64,000 bases of DNA, from NCBI GenBank assembly GCA_963662155.1, contig OY759263.1:25202548-25266547 (forward strand). The letters run 5' to 3'. The stretch comes from Lamellibrachia columna. Its lineage: Eukaryota; Annelida; Polychaeta; Sabellida; Siboglinidae. Shown here one piece after another: positions 13,107-23,962 of this stretch. The notes beneath the pieces were generated by a model. The model saw only the letters and a program-made list of their open reading frames with translations. It did not search any database and was not told the DNA's origin. Each line of letters opens with the position of its first letter. Position 1 is the first letter of the stretch. Both the position numbers and the translations under genes were made by a program.

Positions 13107-13406
13107 AATATATCAAGTTAACTGAACACTTTATTACCGGCTAGTGACCCGAATAGATCTTCCACATTGCGTAATGGGTAATGTCCCAGTTCAACATTCG
13201 GATTGGCGGTTACCTTGATATCTCCACAAATTCGCAGTTGTGTTCGCTGTCGGCAACACCACTATGGGAGCAGACCAGTCATTGTGGTCTACCTTCCTTA
13301 TAATGTTATCTTGTTCCAACCTGCTTAGCTCAGCTTCCACTGTATCTCTAAGTGGGACTGGTAAAGGCCTTGTCTTGTGGAAATTAGGTTGTACATTATC
13401 CATCAT
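11766..13406 (-). pseudogene. Ty3/gypsy pol remnant 2 with a microsatellite inside RT
   Basis: From 13406 downward the minus strand gives the RT start (SRLEQDNIIRKVDHNDWSAP). After an expanded CA array (12756-13106) comes the next RT piece, [20 protein letters not shown] (12750-12640 region). Degraded RNase H follows. The 12143-11811 frame contains YEIEYRKSEDHGNADALLRF, the usual RNase H/integrase junction, then an integrase zinc-finger start with CLLCGSRGDI. It stops at the minisatellite. Several stops and frameshifts show it is dead. Confidence 0.75.
12756..13106. repeat. (GT)n/(GTGC)n array inside the gypsy RT remnant
   Basis: About 350 bp of GT with GTGCGT blocks (12930-13060). It sits exactly between RT codons that are adjacent in the copy at 48500-48550 (ILLAY then QLELDA). 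Confidence 0.9.
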
Positions 13407-14690
13407 GTAGATGTGTGCTTTATTTCAAAAACGCCAATTACTTTTATTTTTGGCAAAAAGTTGCTTATAAAGATGATACTACCATGCATTGCCCCTTTTC
13501 TATGTCATTACACAGTACGGTTAATAATTATTGCTCTTTATGTTCATTTTGCTGTGAATGTTTAACCTTCATGCAAATCAAGCAATTAGTGCATTACATA
13601 ATTTACTGTTTGCGCGTAGACATATCAGACAACGAACGGGAGGCATTTCTGTTTGCTGTATTAGCACTTCGGGCACTTGTTTACTGCTGCGTGCAGGCGA
13701 ATGAGACGACGTGATCGTGCGAAATGTATTTTAGCACTTCTCAATACTATTTAAATGTCGTAGAACAATGTTCTAAATGGCCGAAAATTCTGATAATCTG
13801 TTGATGTTTTATGGCGCACATTTTAATAACCGATTAGACTATTAAGCGGCAAGAACAGGAATTGGTCATAGCTGCAATATGGCTTGGGCTTTTTATCAAT
13901 CACGCGATTAACCCATAATATAATCGCATACCTTTGCCATGTTTGATAACATTAATATAAAGAAAATAATATCACCGATTCAGATATATCAAACAAGTTT
14001 ATATTTATTGTACGCAAATTAAAATCGATGTGATGGTAAATGTATTCCTGTATTTGTAAAGTCGTTTGCACAAATTGCTTTTTCAGTTTGAGGTGTTGAA
14101 TTCTGTTTAAAAATATCGATTCCGTATATGCTGTCCGTTTTCCACGAGCACGGAATTTCTGTTCTAAAAGGGTGACTGCCGTTTGAATCCATGGATTCTC
14201 TGAATTCCGTCCGTTTTCTGCGTTGGCTGAAAATCAATTTCCCAACACTTTATTTTCTCGATTGTAATTATATATTATCTGCTTTAAAAAGAAAGAGTCT
14301 ATATATAAAATCATGTTTACAATATATTACATATATGAAATGCATGTTGATCTATATTTTGGGATACCCCAAAGAATGACATGTCATCTTGTAAAACAAT
14401 TAAAGAACAATTTTAAAAGGCCACGGTTGTGTCATAGCCATAGTAGGTAAGGATGAAGTTTACCCGAGCGTGACGGACTCCGTCCGATTTTTCAATTTAA
14501 ATGCCACGAAACATTTCGCGATCTCCACAAATATCACGAAATAGGTGTAATGTATACCTAACACTGCGTTCGTTCAAGTGCATGAGCCTGAAATATGTAT
14601 ATTTAAGTAACTTAGCGGCATTAACACGAGCAGTTAACATTAAAATAACGAATACACAGTTGCGATATGGTCACAATGAATGATTTTCGT
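13405..14690 (+). repeat. Intron block Y (copy B), exon 5 missing
   Basis: Full-length Y next to the RT start of pol remnant 2, the same arrangement as in gene A. It ends at 'cacaatgaatgattttcgtg', a position that in intact copies is only about 30-40 nt before the exon-5 acceptor. Unrelated sequence follows, so pseudogene B has lost exon 5. Confidence 0.65.
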
Positions 14691-15164
14691 GTCAGTGTGT
14701 CATGGGTGCATCCAGCCCCGGAAAACGGGGGTGTCCAATAGAAACCACCAGGTAGCAGAATTTCTAGTTATCCAAATGTATGCAGGATACACACGCACGA
14801 ACTACGCATGTACGCACTACGAACGCACGGTCGCACACACGCTCGCACGCACGCACACATACATACCAATATAGTAGTTCCTTGTTACAAAGCCAAACCT
14901 TATTATTTAAAGCCAACTCGTATTTAAAGGTGTAATGGCCTTACAAGAGCAGTGACCTCCCGTGTGTGGGGGTTTTCATGGTATATGCACACAATCAGTA
15001 CATGACTGTTTGCACCACTTTTTGTGTTATTTGTCTGAACCAAAGAATTAATCTTCCCGGTCATTTCGCAGAACCTTCGTATGCTTCGTCGTGCATATTT
15101 CGGAAGTCTTTTTCCGGCGACGGACGCCTCTGTATCTGTAGAGTAACCCACGTAAAACTTCATG

Positions 15165-15910
15165 AATTCCACGCGGATCGTGTGCTTTCATCTTTCATCG
15201 TTGTGAAGCGATTTTGTTTTGGGGGGCGGCCACTGAGATTGAACAGTTCCGCGTCGTCAGACACAGATAGTCATCGTACGCACACAAACAGTATATATCA
15301 GGCCCGCCGGCTGGAGGGGGTGCGTTGGGTGCGTACACACCCCTCGCGCTGAGACAAAAACGTTTTAGAGGTCCGATGAGATAAAAGAGTTCCGCTTAAC
15401 AAGATACACATTTGATGGCCTGAGACCATTTTTATCTGCGGGGTGGGGGACGGGAGGGGGGCGTTGAGACGGAAGATTTCCGCTTTATTAAAACAAATTT
15501 GCCAGTCGCTGTGACTGAAATGTTTCGCTTCTTCGGGCAAAATATTGCTTGATGAAGCGATCCTCTTCGTCAGACATTTTCTGGGGCCGCTAAAACTGTA
15601 CATTTCCGCTTCATCGGAATAATTGTTTTGGGCCGCTGAGACAAAGTTGACAGTGCGACTTGGGCATGTTTTAATTTTTTTTTGGGAGGGGCGGTCACTG
15701 ACACTAAAAATGTGTCTGAACGCTTCGTCAGATACAGTTCTGGGGCCGTTGAGACTGGACGGTTTCGCTTGATCAGACATACTTTGGTGGGCCGCTGATA
15801 CAGTGAGACTGAAGAGTTTCATTTCGTCAGATAATTTTTTGGTGGTGGCATTGAGACGGAAGAGTTTCGCCATTAATGGGGGTCGCTTATACTGAAGATT
15901 TCCGCTTAGT
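15165..15910 (-). repeat. Degenerate ~48-bp tandem repeat with a 191-residue open frame
   Basis: Roughly a dozen diverged units resembling ggccgctgagactgaagagtttcgcttcgtcag are stacked here. On the minus strand a frame stays open from 15873 to 15298 (191 residues), reading a loose 16-residue repeat. The clearest units are LSDEMKLFSLTVS, MSDQAKPSSLNGPRTV and YSDEAEMYSFSGPRKC. There is no signal peptide, known domain or obvious promoter. It may be a minisatellite whose 48-bp period preserves the frame, or an exon of an unknown repeat protein. Confidence 0.5.
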
Positions 15911-16809
15911 GGTTACCATATGTGTGATGTGCATTGTCAAGAAAGCAACTATATATTGTTGGCACCAATCCGCAGGAACTGTTGCCAGTTTGTTGACAGA
16001 TTAGAGGGTATACCAACTTTCCACATGACGCCCTTCCCATCAGATAATAGCAATATCACGTTGCCTTTTATACTTGTTCTCGAACATGGGTACCAAGACG
16101 CTCTATCATTAGTTGTACTTCACAGCAACGTAACATTCGTCCACTATTTGTGTCCCACTTAAGAATCCTACACTTCAGCCTATGCGGAAGCACCGCCCAA
16201 TCCGGGATATCGAATGTTCGACCCAATTTCCCGTCTCACCAACCCGCTACTAAATATCCCACTCTCTCAAACTGTTAAATTTCACCAAAAAAACCACGTG
16301 TGGTTTTACCTTTATTAATTCAGCTAGTCGACGATAATCCTAATAATTTAGACGTACGCTGTATATACACTAGCATGAGATGGTGTGCAGGGGTCTCAAC
16401 CTCTAACCTCCCACCTGTATAGGCTTGCCATCATCCCATCTCTCACCTGTTTTGGGGGCCAACCTCCCACCAATTTTAAGAATCCACCTCCCACTAACCC
16501 ACTTCCCGGCTCCCACCTTTTTTGAGGTCAACCTCCCACGTCCCACTCTCTTCCACACACCCACTATCATAATTGTCGCCGGAATCGTGTTAAAGTGGTG
16601 GTGCTTTAATGTATGTGGCGCCATCTGGCCATCATAATGTTTACATGCTGTCCACCAGGTTTGTTTCTCGTTATGTGGAGGACACTGCACTTGCGAGGGT
16701 GGAATTCCATTTGCTAAGTTCCTTCCCATGTGGTAGCGTGTCCAGATCCCGGGAAGGGTTGCTGCCCCTGCACTGTTGAATATTGTCATGGTGATAACTC
16801 AATCAAAAA
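15911..16809. other. Unassigned sequence before the P-like relic
   Basis: Contains a purine/pyrimidine-skewed stretch at 16395-16565 with repeated 'cctcccac' words. The 128-residue minus-strand frame across it (16403-16789) is compositionally biased in that stretch, and I do not call it a gene. Confidence 0.35.
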
Positions 16810-18030
16810 CAAATGTATTAATAAGTGTGTGCAGTTGGGTTTGTTGATACTGGAGTGAGCAGCATGCATTACTGTTTAACTCTCCACGATATTTGGAGGC
16901 TATGCTGGATACAAATGTGGGACAACGAATGTGGTTATTTCCTGTGTCGATTGCAGCTGTACGAATCGACAGAAAACAGGATCTAACATCTTGTTTCATA
17001 TGTAAGAATCCTTAATTTCACAAAACTTGTTTAGTTGACTGTCATCATGAACACAGGTGATCGACACTCCTACCAAAGCAAGCCATGGATGAAAGACTGC
17101 GTCTTCATTTTAGACGCCATGGCAATTCACAAAGAAATCGTCGGTGAACCAGTTGGCAGATGTTATGTTGGATTTGCAGATTACCTGACGCTGACGACTG
17201 AAGCTTTGGTGTTTGCAAGCGTAACAGGACATTGGAAGCACACTGTCGCCTGATTGTCTAGCTTTGTTGATCAAATCCGGAATCAATGTCAACGCAGGTG
17301 TTTGATGCAAAACGCGCATTGAGTACTACGTGCACAATATGAATGTCCGTGTTGTAGCACGGACCATCAGTTCGTCAGTGGCCGATGCCACAGACTTCCT
17401 CCGAGAATATACGGCCAAGGAGGAAGTGAGGAAATCACACATTTCTTTCGAAAAGTTGATAGCTTTTTCGATCTGCTAAACACAAAAAATATACATGGAA
17501 GAGGATCAAACCTCCATTGTGTTTAGAAAATATGGGGGAGTGGGAACAATTTCTGGAAGAAATATAAAATTATGACTACATAATGAACTTGAAAGACGAC
17601 AAGGGCAGACCACGGAGAGCAGAACGTGGCAAAACGGCAATAATTGGTTTTGCAGTAGCGAGGAAATCACTCATCAACATCAGCATTGACCTTATCACCC
17701 AGACACAGAGGAAGGAGGAACAACAACCCTATTGTAAAGCATTTCAAGTTAGCCCTCCGCAGAATACTGATGAGGAACAGCATTTCGCTGTGCAGCACTG
17801 GAAATTGCACATACCGCATATTTGTAACTCTTTCAAAACTCTACTAGATGTCAACTCATGAATTATATTTTTTTTCAATATTAAGTCATCTGCATTTACA
17901 GAGGCCCTTTTCGATCGCATTTGTTTGATAAAACATGTGCAAGGTCGTCTCCAGTGGGTTCTTGCTGTAATGCAGCGTGGATGTCACTGACCTGTGCTTG
18001 CATCGCTCTATCATAGTGTAAACGTCATGT
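16810..18030 (+). pseudogene. THAP9/P-element-like transposase relic
   Basis: Three separated plus-strand pieces occur in the order of P-element/THAP9 transposases. 17095-17250 reads FILDAMAIHKEIV, then YVGFADY, then TEALVFASVTGHWKH, the RNase H-like catalytic region with the characteristic 'GHWKxPxxYF' neighbourhood. 17460-17520 reads FFDLLNTKNIHGRG. 17583-17700 reads LKDDKGRPRRAERGKTAIIG. Stops and frameshifts lie between them, and I see no THAP zinc finger. Both ends of this region recur around 28370-28530 and 28745-29480. The host gene THAP9 is a less likely alternative because the copy is broken and its flanks are repeated. Confidence 0.65.
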
Positions 18031-18229
18031 ACCCCTTTAGCTTTAACAGGTGGATAAGTGGTTTATTTAAATGGGTTGATGAGGAAATTAACTAGTAGTG
18101 GGAGTTGAACAATAAATCAGCTTCGTGGAAATGTGATATGAGAACCGGACTGTACCAGTAGAAACACAACATTTATTTTGAAACATCTATATCTAGAAAG
18201 CGGACGGAACAGACATATTAATAGTTCCT

Positions 18230-19066
18230 TCATAATGGAAAGAAGCAAACATAACGCCGCTATTTAAGAAGGGATCGAGGAACAAGCCAGAAAATTACAG
18301 ACCAGTGAGTTTAACACCAGTTGTATGTAAATTACTCGAAACATTAATTAGAGACCACATGGTGGAATGCCTTATAAAACATAAATTAATAAATGCATCT
18401 CAACATGGGTTCATTAAAGCAAGGTCATGTCGAACCAATCTCTTATGTTTTTTTGAAGAAATTAGAAAGTGGGCAGATGACGGGTCACTAGTGGATGTTG
18501 TCTACTTAGATTTTCAGAAAGCTTTCGATAAAGTGCCACATCAAAGATTGTTACTTTAGTTAGACCACACTTAGAATATTGTATTCAAGCATGGAGGACA
18601 TAGACAAGCTAGAAAGAATACAATGAAGACCAACTAAAATGATTCCAGAATTGAGAGACCTTAGTTACGAAAGCCGCTTATTACAATGTGGTTTGACAAC
18701 GCTAGATACCAGGAGATTAAGAGGATACCAAATAGAAGTGTTTAAAATAGTGAACGGTTATGAGGATGTTGATACGAATATGTTCTTCAAACTTAAAGAA
18801 GGCAGTAGAACCAGAGGACACAAAGCAGCATTAGTTAAGGAGCAGTGTAGGTTGGACATGAGAAAGTACTCTTTCTCACAGAGGGTGATAAATGAATGGA
18901 ACAAACTGCCGAATGATTGTGTTAATGCTGGTAGTGTGAATATGTTTTAGCGGGCTACACATGAGATAAGACAATTGTTCGACTCACGATAAGCCAATGT
19001 CTTCCTTGTCCACTTGCCATCTGGAACTTGTTGTTTGGGATGGCAGTGTTGTTAAATCTTGTTAAA
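18230..19066 (+). mobile_element. CR1-like LINE with internal RT deletion
   Basis: 18236-18558 encodes the N-terminal RT (ITPLFKKGSRNKPENYRPVS through YLDFQKAFDKVPHQRLLL, then a stop). The sequence jumps at about 18560 to the [10 protein letters not shown] region, so the active-site (FADD) part is deleted. 18639-18950 gives the C-terminal domain ending KYSFSQRVINEWNKLP. The 3' end, with cttgttaaatcttgttaaaatg near 19040-19066, abuts the Ngaro/DIRS element. It is not active. Confidence 0.85.
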
Positions 19067-19265
19067 ATGCACTAGATGGGTCAGTAAACCCATTAACCTC
19101 GTGGAAATAAGCCACAGTTGAAACCGTTGACGCAATGGACGAGAAAGCCAAATATAATGCAAATATATGCGCAATAAACAGCAAGATCATGTAAACAAAA
19201 ACTGGCAAGCACAAGGGAACATCTGTCGAACCATAAAAGGCTACACATTTCTTCCAAGCGCGCAC
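19067..19265 (-). pseudogene. Tyrosine recombinase N-terminal fragment (Ngaro/DIRS copy 1)
   Basis: Related to the start of the recombinase in copy 2 (24765-24580): both read a 'LLFIAH...STVS(A/T)VAYF' pattern followed by xxNGFxDPS. The catalytic half is absent because the sequence ends at the LINE 3' end at 19066. Confidence 0.65.
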
Positions 19266-19312
19266 ATGATGGGCCCTGGATGACGGTGCTAGTGACGCTG
19301 TCAGCAGGAGCT

Positions 19313-19825
19313 CTAAAGAATCACTAAGCCGGCTGGGGATACATGGTACGGCACTTCCCTTGGACTGACCGTCCCCCAGGGCGCCAACACACGGAATTCG
19401 TCCAACTGTGAACGCGACAGTTTATCAGCGAGAATATTACACCGACCTGGTATGTGGGATGCAGCGAAGTTAATATTAAATCTGATGCACGCCAATAACA
19501 GTGGACATAGCAATGCGATGATATGGGACTCCCGCGATGTTTGCTTATTAATAATAGGAACAAGGGCTTCGTTGTCAGTGAAGAAACAGATACTCTAGTT
19601 AGCCCAAACAGAACCCCACACATGCATTGCTACCATAATTGCATACAATTCTAAAACAGCCACATTGTAGCAACGCCATGCTACTGGCCACACACCATAA
19701 AACCACTCTGGCCCGCAAATCGCCCCATAACCCATGCCACCAGCTGCATCTGTGTACAGTTGTAAGTAGTAACCTGTAAGAAAGTGTTCATCCAAGAAAA
19801 ACGACCTACCATTGAAATGTGTCAA
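19313..19825 (-). pseudogene. RNase H region of Ngaro/DIRS copy 1
   Basis: The minus-strand frame includes LQLYTDAAGGMGYGAICG (the first RNase H aspartate in TDAAGG) and continues with VAVLELYAIMVAMHVWG. A second piece reads FAASHIPGRCNILADKLSR. These are the DIRS-type RNase H blocks. Frames are interrupted. Confidence 0.75.
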
Positions 19826-20008
19826 AAAGTCTAGCTATACCCCCAGATCTAAATTAGCTTGTCGTGTCAAGCGAATGTGATGGTGCGGCTTAAATCATCA
19901 CATAGTTAAGTCGAGCAGTCTTCGCAGATAGGCCCTACCTGGGACAACAACGGCACAACCAAAATTCAGTACACATTTGAGGGATTGAAGCTCTTTAAGT
20001 GTAACCTT

Positions 20009-20620
20009 CTATTTACGTGTGAACTCTAAGAGTAAAGCCCCGGCCTTTAACAGTTTGTCGTCGGGCAGTCTCGCCTCCATGCGGACGGCATCCAAGATTA
20101 TCCCCAAAAATGTGATGGAAGAAGAGAGACCTACAGTTTTACCGGGCGCAAGCTGTACCCCAAGTTGGTTGCAAAGGTCAATAAAAGCCATCAAGTCATG
20201 TTCACATTTACCCGCGGAATGGGCCACAAAGAGAAAATCATCGATCACATGCACTACTTCACTCGCTTCCAACTTATGCTTTACAACCCACTCCAAAGCC
20301 GAGTTGAAATATTCAAAAATGGCACAAGAACTAGAGCAGCCCTTTGGGAGAACTGCATCCATATAGAACTTCCCTAGCCACTGAAATACCAGCAAAGGGC
20401 GTTCATCTGGTGAGACGGGCATAATGCGAAACTCAGATTCAACATCGACTTTAGCAATATACACAGACTGCGGTGAACGTTTAATATATGAAATGGCATC
20501 ATGAATAGTGGCATACTGCACTAAAGACATCTCCTGACGAATAAAATAGTTCACTGAAGAACCCTCAGGGTACGACAGGTGGTGAATCATTCTAAATTCA
20601 CCCAGGATTTTCTTAGACAC
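20009..20620 (-). CDS. Reverse transcriptase of Ngaro/DIRS-like retrotransposon, copy 1
   Basis: An open 203-residue minus-strand stretch. In order it has FRMIHHLSYPEGSSVN, IAKVDVESEFRIMPVSP (RT motif A with its aspartate), LPKGCSSSCAIFEYF, the catalytic motif HVIDDFLFVAH (the YxDD-box equivalent), and FLGIILDAVRMEARLPDDK. This pattern is typical of tyrosine-recombinase retrotransposons (DIRS/Ngaro/PAT) rather than LTR elements or LINEs. The first motif-A phenylalanine position is altered (ESEF here versus ESAF in copy 2). The upstream part (20790-20621) is shifted in frame, so it is a fragment of a dead polyprotein. Confidence 0.82.
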   Translation of the reverse strand: MSKKILGEFRMIHHLSYPEGSSVNYFIRQEMSLVQYATIHDAISYIKRSPQSVYIAKVDVESEFRIMPVSPDERPLLVFQWLGKFYMDAVLPKGCSSSCAIFEYFNSALEWVVKHKLEASEVVHVIDDFLFVAHSAGKCEHDLMAFIDLCNQLGVQLAPGKTVGLSSSITFLGIILDAVRMEARLPDDKLLKAGALLLEFTRK

Positions 20621-20799
20621 AACGCCCAGACGAGATATCCTGTAATTGGGGAAAATGGCACAACATCATATGGCCCTAATATCCGACCTAGCGCTATTTT
20701 CTTATTTAGTTTACGGTATATAACCCCGGAAAAAGTGTCGGCAGACTGCAGATTACGTATCACATAAGTGGGCGGTGGCGGCACACCCACATAGCCTAT

Positions 20800-22112
20800 C
20801 TTGAAGCCAATTGGTCAATCCATGAACAAAATATGAAGCTAAATTGCAAGCGCTGTGGGACAAACAGGGGAAGACATCCTATTTCCTAGACCAAGCTGGC
20901 GGACCAGGGGCAGATGACGGTCCGGCGGGAGGATTGGACGGAGATGGGGAACTGGAACTATATCGCTTCTCATGGGCCCTGCAACGGAACAGTGGGTGGG
21001 GACCGTTATAACGGCGGCAAGTGTCTCCCCTACAGGAACCCACCCACCCCCCCCCCCCGTTGTAAATGAAACATGGACTGGCTGAACGCGGTCGGGTCTT
21101 ACCCTTGCCTTAAAAGGGAGAACCACCCGATGGAAAAAAAACTACGAGCAGATGATTGGGAAACGTTCATCCAAAGTTCCCAAATCACGGAGTCCCATGC
21201 CCACCCACGCTGTTGACGAAGAGAGCGAAATGCCTCGTCGTACGTCGCCAATTGACCACCCCCCCCCCACCCCACCCCCTTTAAATAAGTTGCGGATGGT
21301 TTGTATTTCACTATTTCAGCATATGTAGGGCGGAAGGGAGGTTACCAGGATGCACTAGATAGACCGACATAGACCTATCAAAGGCTATTGCTGAAAGGAC
21401 AACAACTCGGTCTTACCTTTTGCCGGGTACACACAGGAAATGGGGCCCTGGCCATCCCCAGCCGACTGGACGGAAAGGGCATAGTCCTGTGGCTGAGCAT
21501 AATTATTTTGCAACAGCAGCGCTAAGTCAACATACTCACCTGCCCAAATATTCGCCTTCATCCTATCCGGGTACGGACATCTTCTGCAAGGCAGAGGATG
21601 AACAGGCAGCCACCATTTCCTGTGTACATGAACAACAGGGGGATCATGAAGAGCACTCCCACTACAGTCAAAGGATTTAGCCATGGAGCCACATCAGAAT
21701 GCGCCCGATGTTGCTGGGGCAGGGGGTCCATGTGCAGTTGCGGTTGCCAATTGCCGGCAGAGGCTGGCGCAGTTGTCGCGGCTGCCGACGCGGCTGGCAC
21801 GGGTCGCAAGGCGAGGACCATGGAGTGGATCTCGTGAAGCATCCGCTCCGACGAGGCAATGTGACGCTCCATGTCACGCTCTCATGCACGCCGCACCGAT
21901 GCTGCGTCATCGAGCAACACTGCCTGGAGACCGGGCGCGTCGTCAAAGTCCTGTCGCACCGCACATTCAGGCGGTGGGGCTCCCAAAGCTGCCGACAAAC
22001 GAGCAGATGCGCAGGTGGCAGGACGTCCGGCAGCAGTGCGGGACCGAGTCTGGCGATCCGTCGGCTGCTGCTGGCGAGCAGGTCGTCCTCGAGATGATTT
22101 CGCAGGAGGCAT
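20800..22112 (-). pseudogene. Gag-like ORF of Ngaro/DIRS copy 1
   Basis: The start codon at 22112 opens MPPAKSSRGRPARQQQP, a basic N-terminus similar to that of copy 2 (MARAKTTRGRGRP). Later pieces include WAWDSVIWELWM (21240-21180), matching copy 2's WAWDPINWELWL. The cysteine/histidine zinc-knuckle region near 21030-20900 is decayed. Frames change several times. Confidence 0.65.
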
Positions 22113-22299
22113 CCTGTAAACCAATATACAGACACAGCATTCTAAACCAAAGATCAGAACATAATCAGACTTGCAATCGAAACAACCCGTCATACGGACC
22201 GATTACGAGATGCAGCACAGCGTAGTATGACAAAACAATCTCAGCATAACGCCAAGTGACAATCAAACGTCATACAATAAAACAAGTTAGTTGTCACAC

Positions 22300-22780
22300 A
22301 GGCGATACTGTTGCAGCAGAAACAAAAGCTGAGAACAACTCGATGTATAAAACGAGAATCAGCCACAGCAGCAAGATGAAATCAGCCGCGGTATAAAAGC
22401 GGTCCAAAGCCCGAACAGCATGTAAAAACATGTGAATATGCAACACAACCGAAAAAGGATCGGCTAAAGCCAACGCGGCGTGTACAAACACGAGAATCTG
22501 ATACAGCAGAAAACACTGGCTAAAAGCAGAGGTAAATATTACCCGAGAATCTGCCCCAGCATAAAAACCGACTGAAGCCCATCCAACGCATCCATGAAAA
22601 TCTGTTGGCGCAGAAAAAACACCGATTACCGCCAACACGTGTAAGAATACCAGAAACTGCCACCGCTGAACATACATACAAATATGCAGCAATAGAAATA
22701 CAGCCGAGTTAAATATTACAAAAAGATGAATCACCACCAAAACACATGGCTGCCTCGTTGTGAAAATACTACAAGACATC
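22300..22780 (-). repeat. Array of small hairpins upstream of Ngaro/DIRS copy 1 gag
   Basis: Diverged units of about 50-80 bp share 'gagaatctgccacagcagaaaa' and each carries a different short inverted repeat: ctcg...cgag at 22340, ccgc...gcgg at 22386, catgtaaaaacatg at 22419, cgtgtacaaacacg at 22480, ggtaaatattacc at 22533. The stems differ in sequence but keep pairing. The 161-residue open frame across this region is probably incidental. Confidence 0.45.
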
Positions 22781-22795
22781 TAGCCAATGAACGGG

Positions 22796-23085
22796 TTAAC
22801 CGCCTTCATCATGGCCCCTCGAATACTCCAGAAAAAACGGTAATTTCCAATGTCTGAAAAAAGTACACCATCCCGGCGAAAACTGCCAGGATACTGTTCC
22901 AGAGACGCTTATGTCTCCAGAAAACATGCCGTCTACCCCTTTACACAAAGGCTCTAGCTTCTCATTAAGCGCGATCACCCGAGCGGCACCCTCCTCAAAA
23001 CTCAAATCTCGCCACCGCTGCCGACGGACCACCAGGCACACCGCGACCCGGCTCACACCCATAGCCAACACTGAACAGTTCAGAC
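22796..23085 (-). pseudogene. Degraded SGNH/GDSL-hydrolase-like ORF end of a YR retroelement
   Basis: The minus strand reads [20 protein letters not shown] and, after a frameshift, [20 protein letters not shown]. That resembles the last block of SGNH hydrolase domains carried by some Ngaro-type elements (usual pattern DGVHLSxxGNxxF); the catalytic His of DxxH is read as Leu here. Its place downstream of the copy 2 recombinase fits a third ORF of copy 2. The identification is from pattern memory and moderate. Confidence 0.45.
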
Positions 23086-23106
23086 GCAAGATATTGCATG
23101 CCACCA

Positions 23107-23261
<155 letters not shown>

Positions 23262-23429
23262 GAGCAAAGAACGGGAGGGTCATTAGGTTAATCATGCTAA
23301 TTTAGTGCAAAGACACCTGGATTCCTGACTAAATGCTCCCGTGACACCAATCAGAGCGCAGTGATCATGCAGACGACGCAGTTTGAATTCGTTCTCTCTT
23401 AATACAATTTTGTTCTAACCCTGTCTTTT

Positions 23430-23433
<4 letters not shown>

Positions 23434-23489
<56 letters not shown>
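23434..23489. repeat. (TA)n microsatellite
   Basis: Second, shorter TA tract in the same inter-element region. A short palindrome gggggtccagacccccctgg-like (23561-23582) follows downstream. Confidence 0.95.
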
Positions 23490-23493
<4 letters not shown>

Positions 23494-23962
23494 GACCTTT
23501 GTTGTTTCTTTGTCTCCCGTTGACATGCAATTACAATGGATTTTTGGTAGTCAAAAAAGAGGGGGTCCAGACCCCCTGGACCGAAAATTTAAAACAAAGA
23601 TATGTGGGCTCCACAATCCAACGCCAGGCTGACTACGCCCGATGCGAGCCTCCTGGACGTCGGGTTCAATAGAGCCCACATTTCAACACATAAAGCAGTA
23701 GCAGTATTCCTAGAACAAATAAAATAAACAATGGCATTACTATTGTCATAGTACACCCTTAAACCAAATAGCATAATGCCCTACATGCTATCACGCAGTC
23801 TATGAATATAACTACCTGCTTAAAAATACACTAGCTCTGACTGGAAAAAACTACAAAGGTGGGGCCAATTCGCCATCGGTCACCGACACATGTGACCACC
23901 CCACCAACCGTAAATAACCGCTGAAGTTAAGAACCGTTAGATAGAACAGTGAACACTCCTAC

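Noticed and set aside
12635..13144. Long frames over the GT/GTGC array
   Set aside because: Simple-sequence artefact inside a gypsy RT remnant.
16403..16789. 128-residue minus frame
   Set aside because: It lies across a compositionally skewed cctcccac-rich stretch and resembles no known protein.
22294..22779. 161-residue hydrophobic-looking minus frame
   Set aside because: It spans the hairpin repeat array and has no start context, homology or stable domain; better explained by the repeats.
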